Of a stretch of 64,000 nucleotides of DNA, positions 36,267 through 44,662 are shown in pieces. The notes under the pieces were generated by a model. It made no database searches, was not told the DNA's origin, and saw only the letters and a program-made list of their open reading frames with translations. The position numbers and the translations under genes were made by a program. Numbering within the stretch: the first letter of the stretch is position 1; each line of letters opens with the position of its first letter. Origin of the DNA: Kribbella pratensis (GTDB taxonomy: Bacteria; Actinomycetota; Actinomycetes; Propionibacteriales; Kribbellaceae); the NCBI RefSeq assembly GCF_004366075.1, contig NZ_SODU01000002.1:124001-188000 (forward strand), read 5' to 3'.

Positions 36267-36660
36267 AATGGCTCGCGGGGGCGTCGACGGTCAGTCCGGC
36301 GATTCGGGCCGCGTCGGCCAGGCGCTTGTCGTAGGTGACGAACGACGTGAGCGGCTGGACGCGCAACGCGGTCGCGAGATGGATGGCGTCCAGGCTCCGC
36401 ACCGTCGCCGGCCGCACGGTCTGCGCAAGGATCCGGGCACCGGCATCCAGCTCGAGGAGGTCGATCAGGTCGAGCACGCGGGGCAGCCGCGAGACCGCCT
36501 CCGGAACATGCCGCGCGAGGGCGCGGAACGACTCGATCTCCGCGAGCACCGAACTCACCCACCCCACCTCCGCCCGCTCATCGAGCCACTGACGCAGGGC
36601 GTGCGACTCGGACTCGGCATGTACCAGTTTCACGATCGCGGCCGAATCGAGGTAGATCAT
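36265..36660 (-). CDS. vapC: PIN-domain ribonuclease toxin (VapC)
   Basis: A 131-aa PIN-domain toxin, a magnesium-dependent RNase. The four acidic residues of the active site are in place: Asp5 (IYLDSAA), Glu41 (VLAEIES), Asp91 (SLDAIHLA) and Asp111 (TYDKRL). Its ATG overlaps the stop of vapB (36658-36662), as in classical vapBC operons. VapC toxins cleave tRNA or rRNA when freed from VapB. Confidence 0.92.
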   Translation of the reverse strand: MIYLDSAAIVKLVHAESESHALRQWLDERAEVGWVSSVLAEIESFRALARHVPEAVSRLPRVLDLIDLLELDAGARILAQTVRPATVRSLDAIHLATALRVQPLTSFVTYDKRLADAARIAGLTVDAPASH

Positions 36661-36893
36661 CAGCGCTCGCCGTCCCGCTCCCGGGAGAGTTCGGCACCGA
36701 CGTCGATCCCGTCCGGATCACCGATGTGCATTCGCAGTACTTCGCGACGCATCGCCGCCGCCCGCTCGTGGCGGACCGCGGCTTCGAGGACGGCCCGCCT
36801 GATGACCGCCGACCGCGAGCTGCCGTCGCGTGTCAGCACGTCCAGCGCATGCTCGGTCTCCGCGTCGGTGCGAATCGTGATGGTGTCAGCCAT
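36660..36893 (-). CDS. vapB: Antitoxin (VapB, ribbon-helix-helix type)
   Basis: A 77-aa antitoxin. The N-terminus (MADTITIRTDAETEHALDVL ... SRSAVIRRAVLEAA) is a ribbon-helix-helix DNA-binding domain; the C-terminal part should wrap VapC. The start at 36893 has no Shine-Dalgarno motif but lies 7 nt after TACAAT (minus strand, 36901-36906), so the mRNA is probably leaderless. A perfect palindrome just upstream is the likely autoregulatory operator. Confidence 0.9.
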   Translation of the reverse strand: MADTITIRTDAETEHALDVLTRDGSSRSAVIRRAVLEAAVRHERAAAMRREVLRMHIGDPDGIDVGAELSRERDGER

Positions 36894-36901
36894 GACACCA
36901 A

Positions 36902-36924
36902 TTGTAAGACGAATCGTCTTACAA
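36902..36924. promoter_or_regulatory. vapBC operator palindrome
   Basis: TTGTAAGACGA (36902-36912) and TCGTCTTACAA (36914-36924) are exact complements around one central A. It overlaps the proposed -10 box and the stop codon of the upstream MFS gene, ideal for VapBC autorepression. Confidence 0.75.
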
Positions 36925-38091
36925 GGCCACAAGGCGGTCGGATGGTTTGAGTTTGAGGAGGATCAGGCCGGCTAGGGCTGTTGTGGTGGCGGTGAGGGTT
37001 AGGGATTGGTGGATGGGAAGGGTGGCCAGGAGGTTCGTCGAGGCGATCAGGGGGACGGTTTGGGCCAGGGAGAGGAGGGATTGGAGGCGGGTCAGGTGGG
37101 ATCGTGGTGTGCTGCGGACGAAGAGGGGAGCTAGGTGTGAGGTGAACAGGCCGATGCCTACGCCTTGTGTGAGGGTTGCGCCGATGGCGGCTGGGACCGA
37201 AGGGGCTAGGGCTAGGCCGGCGATTCCGAGTGCGGCGAGTAGGCAGCCGAGGCCGCCGGTCAGTTCGGCTCGGGTGAAGGTGCCGAAGCGTGCGACGAGG
37301 ACTGTGACCAGCAGTCCGCCGGCGACGTTGCCCGCCACCACGAAGCCTGCCTGCTTGGCTTCCCAGCCGTTTGAGCGGGCGAGTAGCGGGACGCAGAGGG
37401 ACGTGACCGGTAGTACGAAGGCTGCGACCAGCGCGACGACCGCGAGGATCATCCGTAGTACGGGATCGCGGACAGCCACGCGGAGTCCGTCCACCGCGTC
37501 GCGGACCACCGAGGGGCGGACGCGCTGCGGTGTCACGTCGTACGGCGGTCTGAGCATCAGGAGGACCGCGAACTGGACGGCGAACGTCAGGCCGTCGAGG
37601 GTGAGTGCCCCGACCAGCCCGACCGTCGCGACGAGGAGACCGCTGATCGGTCCGCCGGCGAGGGTGATGAGCTGGGTGGCCGACGTACGCAACGCCATTG
37701 CCTTGGGCAACTGATCTTCGGGCACGAACAGCCGCGGGAGTACGCCGGCGGCCGGTAGTGCGAAGGCGTCGACGGTGCCGACGACGACCGATGTGGCCAG
37801 CAGCAGGCCGGCCGAGACTCCGCGGATCCCGACAGCGACGGCCAGCAAGAAGCAGCACGAGCCGACGATCGCGGTGCAGGCGAGCAGCAGGCGGCGTGGA
37901 CCGATGCGGTCACCGAGTACGCCGCCGAGTAGGAGGAGTACGGCGCGGGGCAGGGTGAACCCCGTCAGCACCAGCGCGGCGACCCGCGGGCCGATGCCCG
38001 TCGCGGCCCAGCCGAGCGCGAAGAACAGCGCGGTGTCGCCGAGAACCGAGAGTGTCGAACCTGCCAGCCAGCCGTAGTACGACCGGTTCAC
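36919..38091 (-). CDS. Major facilitator superfamily transporter
   Basis: A 390-aa transporter with about twelve helices and the MFS loop motif GGVLGDRIGPRRLLLA (residues about 60-75). The GTG start overlaps the stop of the MerR-clamp gene (38088-38091), so the two are co-translated. It resembles the DHA3/enterobactin-exporter-like class, and regulator plus exporter is a common pattern for drug or metabolite efflux. The 3' end lies inside the vapBC operator. Confidence 0.88.
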   Translation of the reverse strand: MNRSYYGWLAGSTLSVLGDTALFFALGWAATGIGPRVAALVLTGFTLPRAVLLLLGGVLGDRIGPRRLLLACTAIVGSCCFLLAVAVGIRGVSAGLLLATSVVVGTVDAFALPAAGVLPRLFVPEDQLPKAMALRTSATQLITLAGGPISGLLVATVGLVGALTLDGLTFAVQFAVLLMLRPPYDVTPQRVRPSVVRDAVDGLRVAVRDPVLRMILAVVALVAAFVLPVTSLCVPLLARSNGWEAKQAGFVVAGNVAGGLLVTVLVARFGTFTRAELTGGLGCLLAALGIAGLALAPSVPAAIGATLTQGVGIGLFTSHLAPLFVRSTPRSHLTRLQSLLSLAQTVPLIASTNLLATLPIHQSLTLTATTTALAGLILLKLKPSDRLVAL

Positions 38092-39110
38092 CCGTCCAGC
38101 CGGACGGGCATGACGAGGGTGGTGAACGTGCCCTGGTCGGCCGACCGTACGACGACCGGTCGCGCCGGCTCACAGATCTCGAGCAGCACGTCCGGCCCGA
38201 CACTCGCCTCGAGCGCGGCCGCCAGCAGGCTTGCGGTGAACCCGATCCGCACCGAACCGGTCCCGATCGCGTCGAGCTTCACCTCGTCGCCGATCCGCAG
38301 ACTCTGCTGATCGATGTCTAAGGCAACGACGTCGCGGCCCGCCAGCACGTCCAGCAAACGCAGGCGATCGACTACTACGCGGCACGCCGGCGGCGTCAGG
38401 CCGTCGAGGATCTGACCGTACGCCGGATACTCCGCATCAACCGTCTGCAGTTCACGCGACTCGTCTCCTCGCACCAGTGTCAGACCGCCGTTCACCTCTA
38501 CCCGTACGACGTCCCCCGCTGCAGCCCACCTACTTACCTGAGCCAGCTCGTCGGCGCGTACCAGCAACCGCGCCGCCACCCCGCCGAACTCCACCGGCCG
38601 CACGGTCCGCACCGCCAGCCGATACCGATCCGTCGCAACAAACGTAACCTCGTCCGGCCCCAGTTCAATCAGCACACAGCTCAACACCAGCCCCAGGTCC
38701 TCCTCCCCCGGTGGGGCTGCGGTGGGGGTTACTTGGCGGATGGCGCTGGCTAGTTCGGGGCCGCCTAGGAGGGCGGTGGTTTTTTGGGAGAGGAGGTTGG
38801 TGAGGAGGCGGGTTGCGGCTGTGCGGGTGGCGGTGGATTTCGCTTCCAGGGTGCGGAGGTGGGCGCGGACCAGGTCGGCGACCTCCGACGGAGAAGCGTC
38901 CAGGGCGAGGCGGACGTCGGGGAGTGGGAGGTCGATCTCGCGGAGGTCGCGGAGTAACTGGGCCCGCGGTTGTTGCGACTTGTCGTAGTACCGGTAGCCG
39001 TTCGTCGCGTCGACCTCGGCGGGTGGGAGCAGACCGCAGTCGTCGTAGAACCGCAGCGCACTCGGCGCCAGTCCCACCAGCCGTGCGAACTCACTGATCG
39101 TCAGCCTCAT
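38088..39110 (-). CDS. MerR-family regulator fused to a DNA sliding-clamp (DnaN-like) effector
   Basis: A 340-aa protein (ATG 39110). Residues 1-75 are a MerR winged helix (LTISEFARLVGLAPSALRFY ... GYRYY), and 76-110 form the linking helix. The rest matches two domains of the bacterial DNA polymerase III beta clamp. Domain 2 is about 115-235: VTFVATDRYRLAVRTV, then TVDAEYPAYGQIL. Domain 3 is about 243-340: CRVVVDRLRLLDVL, ending RPVVVRSADQGTFTTLVMPV, the typical clamp C-terminus. Clamp domain 1 is missing. It probably regulates the co-translated MFS exporter. How a clamp fold would act as effector is unknown. Confidence 0.85.
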   Translation of the reverse strand: MRLTISEFARLVGLAPSALRFYDDCGLLPPAEVDATNGYRYYDKSQQPRAQLLRDLREIDLPLPDVRLALDASPSEVADLVRAHLRTLEAKSTATRTAATRLLTNLLSQKTTALLGGPELASAIRQVTPTAAPPGEEDLGLVLSCVLIELGPDEVTFVATDRYRLAVRTVRPVEFGGVAARLLVRADELAQVSRWAAAGDVVRVEVNGGLTLVRGDESRELQTVDAEYPAYGQILDGLTPPACRVVVDRLRLLDVLAGRDVVALDIDQQSLRIGDEVKLDAIGTGSVRIGFTASLLAAALEASVGPDVLLEICEPARPVVVRSADQGTFTTLVMPVRLDG

Positions 39111-39144
39111 GGGCCCGACCTTCATCCCTGCACCAACTCGAAGG

Positions 39145-39663
39145 TCAACTCCGGAACCGGCCCCACAGGCTCAGGGTCTTGCCGAAGCGTTCCCCGCGGA
39201 TCCAGTCCAGGATGCTCCTCGCGACCCGCTCCGGCGAGACGTCCCCGCGCACCGAGCGCGGTACGAGCTTACGGATCTCGGCCGCATCCGCGATCGCCTC
39301 GTCGATCTGGGACTCCGGCCAGCCACGGCGCGCCAGCCGCTTCCGCCGTACCGCGTCCGGACAGTCCAGGTGCAGCCACCGGCCCTCGGGCAGCTCGGCC
39401 GGCTGCGCCGGGGACAGCAGCAGGACCGGTATGCCGGAGCGCCGGATCAGCTCGGTGATCCGCAGCCACAGCGCGTTGTACGCCGGCCAGATCGGCGCCG
39501 CCATCGGACTCGCGATGTCGAGCCCGAGCAGCCGGCCGTCGTCGTCCAGCAGCTCGTCCATGTCCATCACGACCAGGTTCCCAGGATTCAGCCGCACGAG
39601 CTCCGGCACGACCGTCGACTTCCCCGACCCAGGTGCCCCAGTCACCACGAACAATCTCGTCAC
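39145..39663 (-). CDS. Small P-loop kinase/ATPase
   Basis: A 172-aa protein with Walker A GAPGSGKSTVV (residues 8-18), a Walker B-like VVMDMDELL, and a basic helix RRKRLARRGW that may act as lid. It fits the AAA_33/zeta-like small kinase group. It lies 15 bp downstream of anmK on the same strand, so it may belong to that transcript; the substrate is unknown. Confidence 0.75.
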   Translation of the reverse strand: MTRLFVVTGAPGSGKSTVVPELVRLNPGNLVVMDMDELLDDDGRLLGLDIASPMAAPIWPAYNALWLRITELIRRSGIPVLLLSPAQPAELPEGRWLHLDCPDAVRRKRLARRGWPESQIDEAIADAAEIRKLVPRSVRGDVSPERVARSILDWIRGERFGKTLSLWGRFRS

Positions 39664-39678
39664 AGGACTAGTGTGCGG

Positions 39679-40830
39679 TCACTCGAGCAGGAGGCGCACG
39701 GGTGGTCGTGCCTCGACTGAGATGGTCGGTAGTCCGCCCAGACCGGGGGTGACCGAGCCGAGGACGCTCGAGTGTCCGGCGCCGGTGCAGCTCGGAACTG
39801 TTCCACCGAGGCCGTGGACGGTGAGGAAGCCGAGTACGGCGAATGCGTACGCCTCCTTCGCCGCCGACGGCATCCCCAGCTCGTCGGTGGTCCGGACCGG
39901 AACGTCCAACTCGTCCGCCAGCAGATGCATCAGCGCCGGGTTCCGGATCCCGCCACCCGACGCCACCACCTCGGTCCCGCCGTACCGCCGTACGGCGTCG
40001 GCCACGGTCCGCGCCGTCAGCGTGGTCACAGTCGCGACCAGGTCCTCCGCCGGGATCACCGGCAGTCCCTCCATCGCCTGGGCCAGGTACGCGAGGTTGA
40101 ACAGCTCCTTCCCCGTCGACTTCGGCGCCGGCCGCGCGTAGTACGGCTCGGCCAGCAACCGCGCGAGCAACTCGTCATGCACCTGCCCGCGCGTCGCCAT
40201 CACCCCGTCCGCGTCGAACGGCTGCCCGGTCAGCTCCGTCACGACCGCATCGATCAGCGCATTCGCCGGACCGGTGTCGAAGGCAACCGGTTCGTCCTGG
40301 ACGACGGTGATGTTCGCGATCCCGCCGAGATTCAGCGCCACAGGTACGCCGGGCCGCCCGCGCAACCACAGCACGTCGAGAATGCTGACCAGCGGCGCCC
40401 CCTGCCCACCCGCCGCGACGTCCCGCGCTCGCAGGTCCGACACCACCGGTACGCCGGTCGCCTCCGCGATCCAGGCCGGCTGCCCGAGCTGCAGCGTTCC
40501 GCGCACCGCCCCGTTGTCGACCCAGTGGAAGACCGTCTGCCCGTGCGACACGATCAGGTCCGCGTACCCACCGCAGAGCTGCTCGACCGCCTGCCCCGCC
40601 ACCGCCGCGAACGACTGCCCGATCCCGGTGTCGAGCTTGCACACCTGCTCGACCGAGGTGGACGCCGGCGGCAACGACGCCGCAACGGCCGCTCGCAGCT
40701 CGTCCGGATACGGCTGACTCAACATCCCCAACGGCGTCAGCACCAACTCGTCGCCGTCCAGCCGCAGGTCCGCAGCAGCGGCGTCGATCGCGTCGTACGA
40801 CGTCCCGGACATCAATCCGATGACTCGCAT
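39679..40830 (-). CDS. anmK: Anhydro-N-acetylmuramic acid kinase
   Basis: A 383-aa enzyme that opens and phosphorylates 1,6-anhydro-MurNAc to MurNAc-6-phosphate during cell-wall recycling. Family motifs: MSGTSYDAIDAA at the N-terminus, VSHGQTVFHW, GQPAWIAEATGVPVVSDLRARD, NLGGIANIT, FDTGPANALID and ASGGGIRNPALM. Length is normal. It starts one base after the stop of the MHS transporter gene, indicating co-transcription, which hints that the transporter may handle a wall-derived compound. Confidence 0.95.
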   Translation of the reverse strand: MRVIGLMSGTSYDAIDAAAADLRLDGDELVLTPLGMLSQPYPDELRAAVAASLPPASTSVEQVCKLDTGIGQSFAAVAGQAVEQLCGGYADLIVSHGQTVFHWVDNGAVRGTLQLGQPAWIAEATGVPVVSDLRARDVAAGGQGAPLVSILDVLWLRGRPGVPVALNLGGIANITVVQDEPVAFDTGPANALIDAVVTELTGQPFDADGVMATRGQVHDELLARLLAEPYYARPAPKSTGKELFNLAYLAQAMEGLPVIPAEDLVATVTTLTARTVADAVRRYGGTEVVASGGGIRNPALMHLLADELDVPVRTTDELGMPSAAKEAYAFAVLGFLTVHGLGGTVPSCTGAGHSSVLGSVTPGLGGLPTISVEARPPVRLLLE

Positions 40831-40831
40831 G

Positions 40832-42118
40832 TCAGTCCCGCAGCTCCCGTCGGTAGTCGTCGCCTCGCAGTGTGAGCAATGCGATCACACTGACGGCACA
40901 CGTGACCACCACGTACCAGGCCGGAATGTCGACGTTCTTCGTCCGCTTGATCAACTCGGTGATGATCAGCCCGGCCGATCCCGAGAAGACCGCGTTGGAC
41001 AGCGAGTACGCCAACCCGAGCCCGGTGTAGCGCGCCCGGGTCGGGAACATCTCCGCGAGCATCGCCGGACCCGGGCCCGCCATCAGCCCCACGACGAGCC
41101 CGGCCACGAACACCGCGAGCCCCTTGGCGGCGTTGCCCGACTCCTTGTCCTGCAGCAGGTTCATCAAGGGGAACGCCAGTACGACGACCAGCGCCGCGCC
41201 GGCCACCATCACCGGCCGCCGCCCGATCCGGTCACTCAACCACCCGGCCGGGAGGATCGAGACCGCGAACCCGGTGTTCGCGAGCACGGTCGCGACCAAG
41301 GCCTGCTGGAACGTCGCGTGCAGGGTCGCCTGCAGGTACGACGGCATCACCACAAGGAACGTGTATCCGGCCGCGGACCAGCCCATCAGCCGGCCGATGC
41401 CGAGCGCGATCGCCTTGGCCACCTCACCGGCCGGGGCAGGGCGCGGCTGCTCCTGGACCCGTGCGAAGCTCGGCGTCTCGTCCAGTTTGAGCCGCAGCCA
41501 CAGCGCGACCAGGCCGAGCGGCAGCGCCACCAGGAACGGCACCCGCCAGCCCCAGTCCGACAATGCTTCCTTGCTCAACGTGGTCGCGAGAATCGCCGCT
41601 AGTCCGGCTCCCGCGAGCAGGCCGAGTGCGACCGTGAACGACTGCCAGGCGCCGTACAGGCCGCGCTTGGTCCGGGGCGCGAACTCGGTCATGATCGACA
41701 CGGCGCCGCCGAACTCACCACCCGCCGACAGCCCTTGCAACGCCCGCACCAGCGTCAGTAACCACGGTGCGGCCGCGCCGACACTCGCGTACGTGGGCAG
41801 CAGACCGATCAGCGTGGTCGACAGCGTCATCAGCAGCAGCACCAGGATCAGCGTGGGCCGCCGCCCGATCCGGTCACCGACCCGGCCGAAGATCGCGGCG
41901 CCGATCGGCCGGAAGAAGAACGCCAGCGCGAACGAGGCGTACGTCTTGATCAAGCTCTCCGCGTCGCTGGTCGCCGTACTGCTGAAGAAGTTCGCCGCGA
42001 TCACGGTGGCGAAGAAGCCGTAGGCACCGAACTCGTACCACTCGACGAAGTTACCGACCGTCCCGGCGACCAGTGACCGCCTGGTGCGCGCCGTCGTGGC
42101 CTGGTCAACAGTGCTCAT
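40832..42118 (-). CDS. MFS transporter, metabolite:H+ symporter (MHS) type
   Basis: A 428-aa transporter. The ATG at 42118 follows GAGGAGG. The N-terminal GTVGNFVEWYEFGAYGF and loop FGRVGDRIGRRPTLI are diagnostic for the MHS family (KgtP, ProP, ShiA), and twelve helices are predicted. These symporters import organic acids, osmolytes or aromatic acids. The substrate is not evident; linkage to anmK is the only clue. Confidence 0.9.
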   Translation of the reverse strand: MSTVDQATTARTRRSLVAGTVGNFVEWYEFGAYGFFATVIAANFFSSTATSDAESLIKTYASFALAFFFRPIGAAIFGRVGDRIGRRPTLILVLLLMTLSTTLIGLLPTYASVGAAAPWLLTLVRALQGLSAGGEFGGAVSIMTEFAPRTKRGLYGAWQSFTVALGLLAGAGLAAILATTLSKEALSDWGWRVPFLVALPLGLVALWLRLKLDETPSFARVQEQPRPAPAGEVAKAIALGIGRLMGWSAAGYTFLVVMPSYLQATLHATFQQALVATVLANTGFAVSILPAGWLSDRIGRRPVMVAGAALVVVLAFPLMNLLQDKESGNAAKGLAVFVAGLVVGLMAGPGPAMLAEMFPTRARYTGLGLAYSLSNAVFSGSAGLIITELIKRTKNVDIPAWYVVVTCAVSVIALLTLRGDDYRRELRD

Positions 42119-42271
42119 CGGGTCCTCCTCCAGAAAAGGCCCCCGTAAGTTTCTCCCGCCCCTCCGACTCATCTTCGTGCATAACTTCCCAGGTAGGCGA
42201 GCCCGGAGGCAACCTTCCGCGCGCCGCCGGTGTCATTCTCGGTGACAGGCCGACTGACCGAGGAGGGGCGG

Positions 42272-42769
42272 ATGGTCACCCGGGGAGACGATTTCGACGA
42301 CTTCGTCCGCGGCAGCGCGACCCGGCTGCTGCGCACCGCCGTACTGCTGACCGGCGACCGGGCGGCGGCCGAGGATCTCGTCCAGGAGACGTACGAGCGG
42401 ATCTACGTCCGCTGGCGGCGGATCCACAGCGCTCCCGAGGCATATGCGCACAAGACCCTTGCGAACCTGACTGCCAACCGCTGGCGCAGCCGGGGACGCA
42501 AACCCGAGGTCGCCCTGGCCGACCATGACCGTGCTACCCCGGACGGTTCCGACAACTTCGCCATCCGCGACCAGTTGCTGGCCGCACTGCAGGAGCTGCC
42601 GCCGCGGCAGCGCGCCGTCATCGTCCTGCGGTACTACGAGGACCTGACCGAGGCGCAGACCGCCGACGTACTGGGCTGTTCGGTCGGCACGGTCAAGAGC
42701 CAGGCCTCGCGAGCCCTCGACCGGCTCCGGCTGATCACTGAACCCACCATCCTGGAGGGACTCCGATGA
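42272..42769 (+). CDS. SigE-family (SigE70) RNA polymerase sigma factor
   Basis: A 165-aa ECF sigma factor. I choose the ATG at 42272 (GAGGAGGGG upstream) over a longer frame from 42230. Region 2 (FDDFVRGSATRLLRTAVLLTGDRAAAEDLVQETYERIYVRW) and region 4 (LPPRQRAVIVLRYYEDLTEAQTADVLGCSVGTVKSQASRAL) are complete. It is the Streptomyces SigE-like subgroup common in actinomycetes. The next gene starts inside its stop codon and probably encodes its membrane partner. Confidence 0.92.
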   Translation: MVTRGDDFDDFVRGSATRLLRTAVLLTGDRAAAEDLVQETYERIYVRWRRIHSAPEAYAHKTLANLTANRWRSRGRKPEVALADHDRATPDGSDNFAIRDQLLAALQELPPRQRAVIVLRYYEDLTEAQTADVLGCSVGTVKSQASRALDRLRLITEPTILEGLR

Positions 42770-43566
42770 CTGATCTCAAGCAGCGATTGATCGACATCGT
42801 CGAGGACGTCGAAGCGCCGTCCGACCTGCTGGACCGCACCCGCCTCGGCGGCACCCGTCGCGTCCGGCGGCGCCGATCCGCCATCCTGACCGGCACGACC
42901 TTCGCCGCAGCCGCGCTCGTCGGCGGCGCGGTCGTCGTCCCGGGGCTGCTCGACGGCCGCACGAACGACCAGCCGGCCGCCAGCCCCGCGCCGGTCACGC
43001 CGGCCGCCGATGATCCGTACAAGTCGTTGATGCAAGGACTGACCCGGGGCGATCTCGCCGGCGACAAGGCCTACCTCGACAAGGTGCTCGCTACCTGGCG
43101 CGGTTCCAGCAGCGGTTTGTTTTCCGTCCGCGACTCCGCCGTCACCGGCGCGCTGCGCGGCGACCCGAAGGTCTACTGGGCGGGGAACACCCCGGCCGGC
43201 CGGATCGCGATCGTGGCGCAACACTACGAGGTGCATCCTCGGGGCAACGTCAAGCTGGCCATGGAGGGGGTCTACACCCTCGTCGCCTTCGTTGCCGATG
43301 ACAACAAAGGTAATCCGTCGGTGCCGGTGGTGCTGTACCCGCTGCCGGCCGGCGGCCGCCTACCCAGCCACGTGGCATCGAAGGGCGGTACGAATGTGCT
43401 CGTCACGGCCGACGTCGGCCAGCCGGCCGGCTGGTCCGCGGGTGCCGACGCGAAGGGCCGGCACCAGTACACCCCATTGCATTTCAAAGATGGCGTCAGC
43501 GTGCTGGTCCTGCCGGCATCCGTTGACCCCGCCAAGCTCAGCGTCCTGCCGCTGCAGCCCCGGTAG
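42766..43566 (+). CDS. Membrane protein, probable anti-sigma partner
   Basis: A 266-aa protein overlapping the sigma gene by ATGA. A cytoplasmic N-terminal part of about 40 residues (LKQRLIDIVEDVEAPSDLLD) is followed by one membrane helix (about 40-62: SAILTGTTFAAAALVGGAVV) and an extracytoplasmic domain of about 200 residues. The layout and position fit a single-pass anti-sigma factor, but no zinc-binding HxxxCxxC motif is present, so the binding mode differs from classical ZAS proteins or the role is different. Confidence 0.7.
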   Translation: MTDLKQRLIDIVEDVEAPSDLLDRTRLGGTRRVRRRRSAILTGTTFAAAALVGGAVVVPGLLDGRTNDQPAASPAPVTPAADDPYKSLMQGLTRGDLAGDKAYLDKVLATWRGSSSGLFSVRDSAVTGALRGDPKVYWAGNTPAGRIAIVAQHYEVHPRGNVKLAMEGVYTLVAFVADDNKGNPSVPVVLYPLPAGGRLPSHVASKGGTNVLVTADVGQPAGWSAGADAKGRHQYTPLHFKDGVSVLVLPASVDPAKLSVLPLQPR

Positions 43567-43597
43567 CCCGACCTCTTGACACCGGGTATTCGCCGAT

Positions 43598-43697
43598 CGA
43601 TGATCGGTGTCGCTATACCGGTTTATCTCTCGTCGCCGTCTGGGTGTTCGGCCAGGCGGCGACGACCACTTAACCGATATAGCGATACCGCCCATCG
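43598..43697. repeat. Nested long inverted repeat
   Basis: An outer imperfect inverted repeat (43598-43625 against 43670-43697, about 23 of 28 positions, with TCGCTATA/TATAGCGA core) encloses an inner one, CGTCGCCGTCTGG (43631-43643) against CCAGGCGGCGACG (about 43652-43664). Together they could fold into one 100-nt hairpin. It lies between the anti-sigma-like gene and the EndoH-like gene. It may be a terminator, an attenuator or a small non-autonomous element. Confidence 0.65.
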
Positions 43698-43720
43698 TTT
43701 GACGAGGAGTCGATCAGCTC

Positions 43721-44662
43721 ATGAAGCGAAGGACCCTGTTGTCAGCTCTGGCCGTCGGGACCGCCGCGGCCGCCACCGGTGCCGCGCTGCCCGCCGAGGC
43801 CGCCGACAAGCGCCGCCCGCGCGCGAAGACCGGACCGGTCACCGTCGCGTACATCGAGGTCAACGACCACAGCATGCTGAACGCGGGCAAGTACACGCTC
43901 GCGAACGGCGGCGCGCAGGTGATCGACGTCGCGGTGATCTTCGCGGCGAACATCAACTACGACGGCACGAAGGCGTACCTGTCCTTCAACCAGCAGGTCC
44001 AGAGCGTGCTGGACAACGTCGCCACGCAGGTCCGGCCGCTGCAGCAGAAGGGCATCAAGGTCCTGCTCTCGATCCTCGGCAACCACCAGGGCGCCGGGTT
44101 CGCGAACTTCCCGGACCAGGCGTCCGCCGAGGCCTTCGCCCAGGAACTCGCGGACGCGGTCAACCAGTACGGCCTGGACGGCATCGACTTCGACGACGAG
44201 TATGCCGAGTACGGCAACAACGGCACCGGCCAGCCGAACGACTTCTCGTTCGTCTACCTGGTCCAGGCGCTCCGCGCGAAGCTTCCGAACAAGCTCATCA
44301 CGCTCTACGACATCGGCCCGGCCGCGGACCGGCTCACCTACAACGGCCAGAGCATCGTCGACACCTTCGACTACGGCTGGAACCCGTACTACGGCACCTG
44401 GGGCGTCCCGTCCGCGCCGAGCGCCAAGTCGCGCGTGTCCCCCGCCGCCGTGTCGTACACCGCCACCAGCTCCTCGACCGCCGCAAGCCTCGCCCAACGC
44501 ACGGTCAGCGAGGGGTACGGCGTCTTCCTCACGTACAACCTCACCGAGTCCGACACGTCGTCGTACATGAGCGCCTTCACGCAGAAGCTGAAACAACAAC
44601 GGGATGGTCGGCCAACCGAGCCGGCCATCCCGGTCAGTACTCCCAGCCCGGTTGCCAGTTGA
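43721..44662 (+). CDS. Secreted endo-beta-N-acetylglucosaminidase (EndoH-like, GH18)
   Basis: A 313-aa exported enzyme (signal MKRRTLLSALAVGTAAAATG, Tat-like). The barrel carries the GH18 catalytic signature DGIDFDDEYAEYG (about residues 155-167), with the last Glu/Asp pair as in EndoH/EndoF. These enzymes cut the chitobiose core of N-glycans. The C-terminus overlaps the histidine-phosphatase gene tail-to-tail by 29 bp, so the last 10 residues are constrained by both genes. Confidence 0.88.
   Translation: MKRRTLLSALAVGTAAAATGAALPAEAADKRRPRAKTGPVTVAYIEVNDHSMLNAGKYTLANGGAQVIDVAVIFAANINYDGTKAYLSFNQQVQSVLDNVATQVRPLQQKGIKVLLSILGNHQGAGFANFPDQASAEAFAQELADAVNQYGLDGIDFDDEYAEYGNNGTGQPNDFSFVYLVQALRAKLPNKLITLYDIGPAADRLTYNGQSIVDTFDYGWNPYYGTWGVPSAPSAKSRVSPAAVSYTATSSSTAASLAQRTVSEGYGVFLTYNLTESDTSSYMSAFTQKLKQQRDGRPTEPAIPVSTPSPVAS

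Noticed and set aside
38088..39110. A second replicative clamp gene (dnaN)
   Set aside because: Clamp domain 1 is replaced by a MerR domain and the context is an exporter operon, not a replication cluster.
43598..43697. Riboswitch of a known class
   Set aside because: It does not match any riboswitch consensus I know; it is only a nested inverted repeat.
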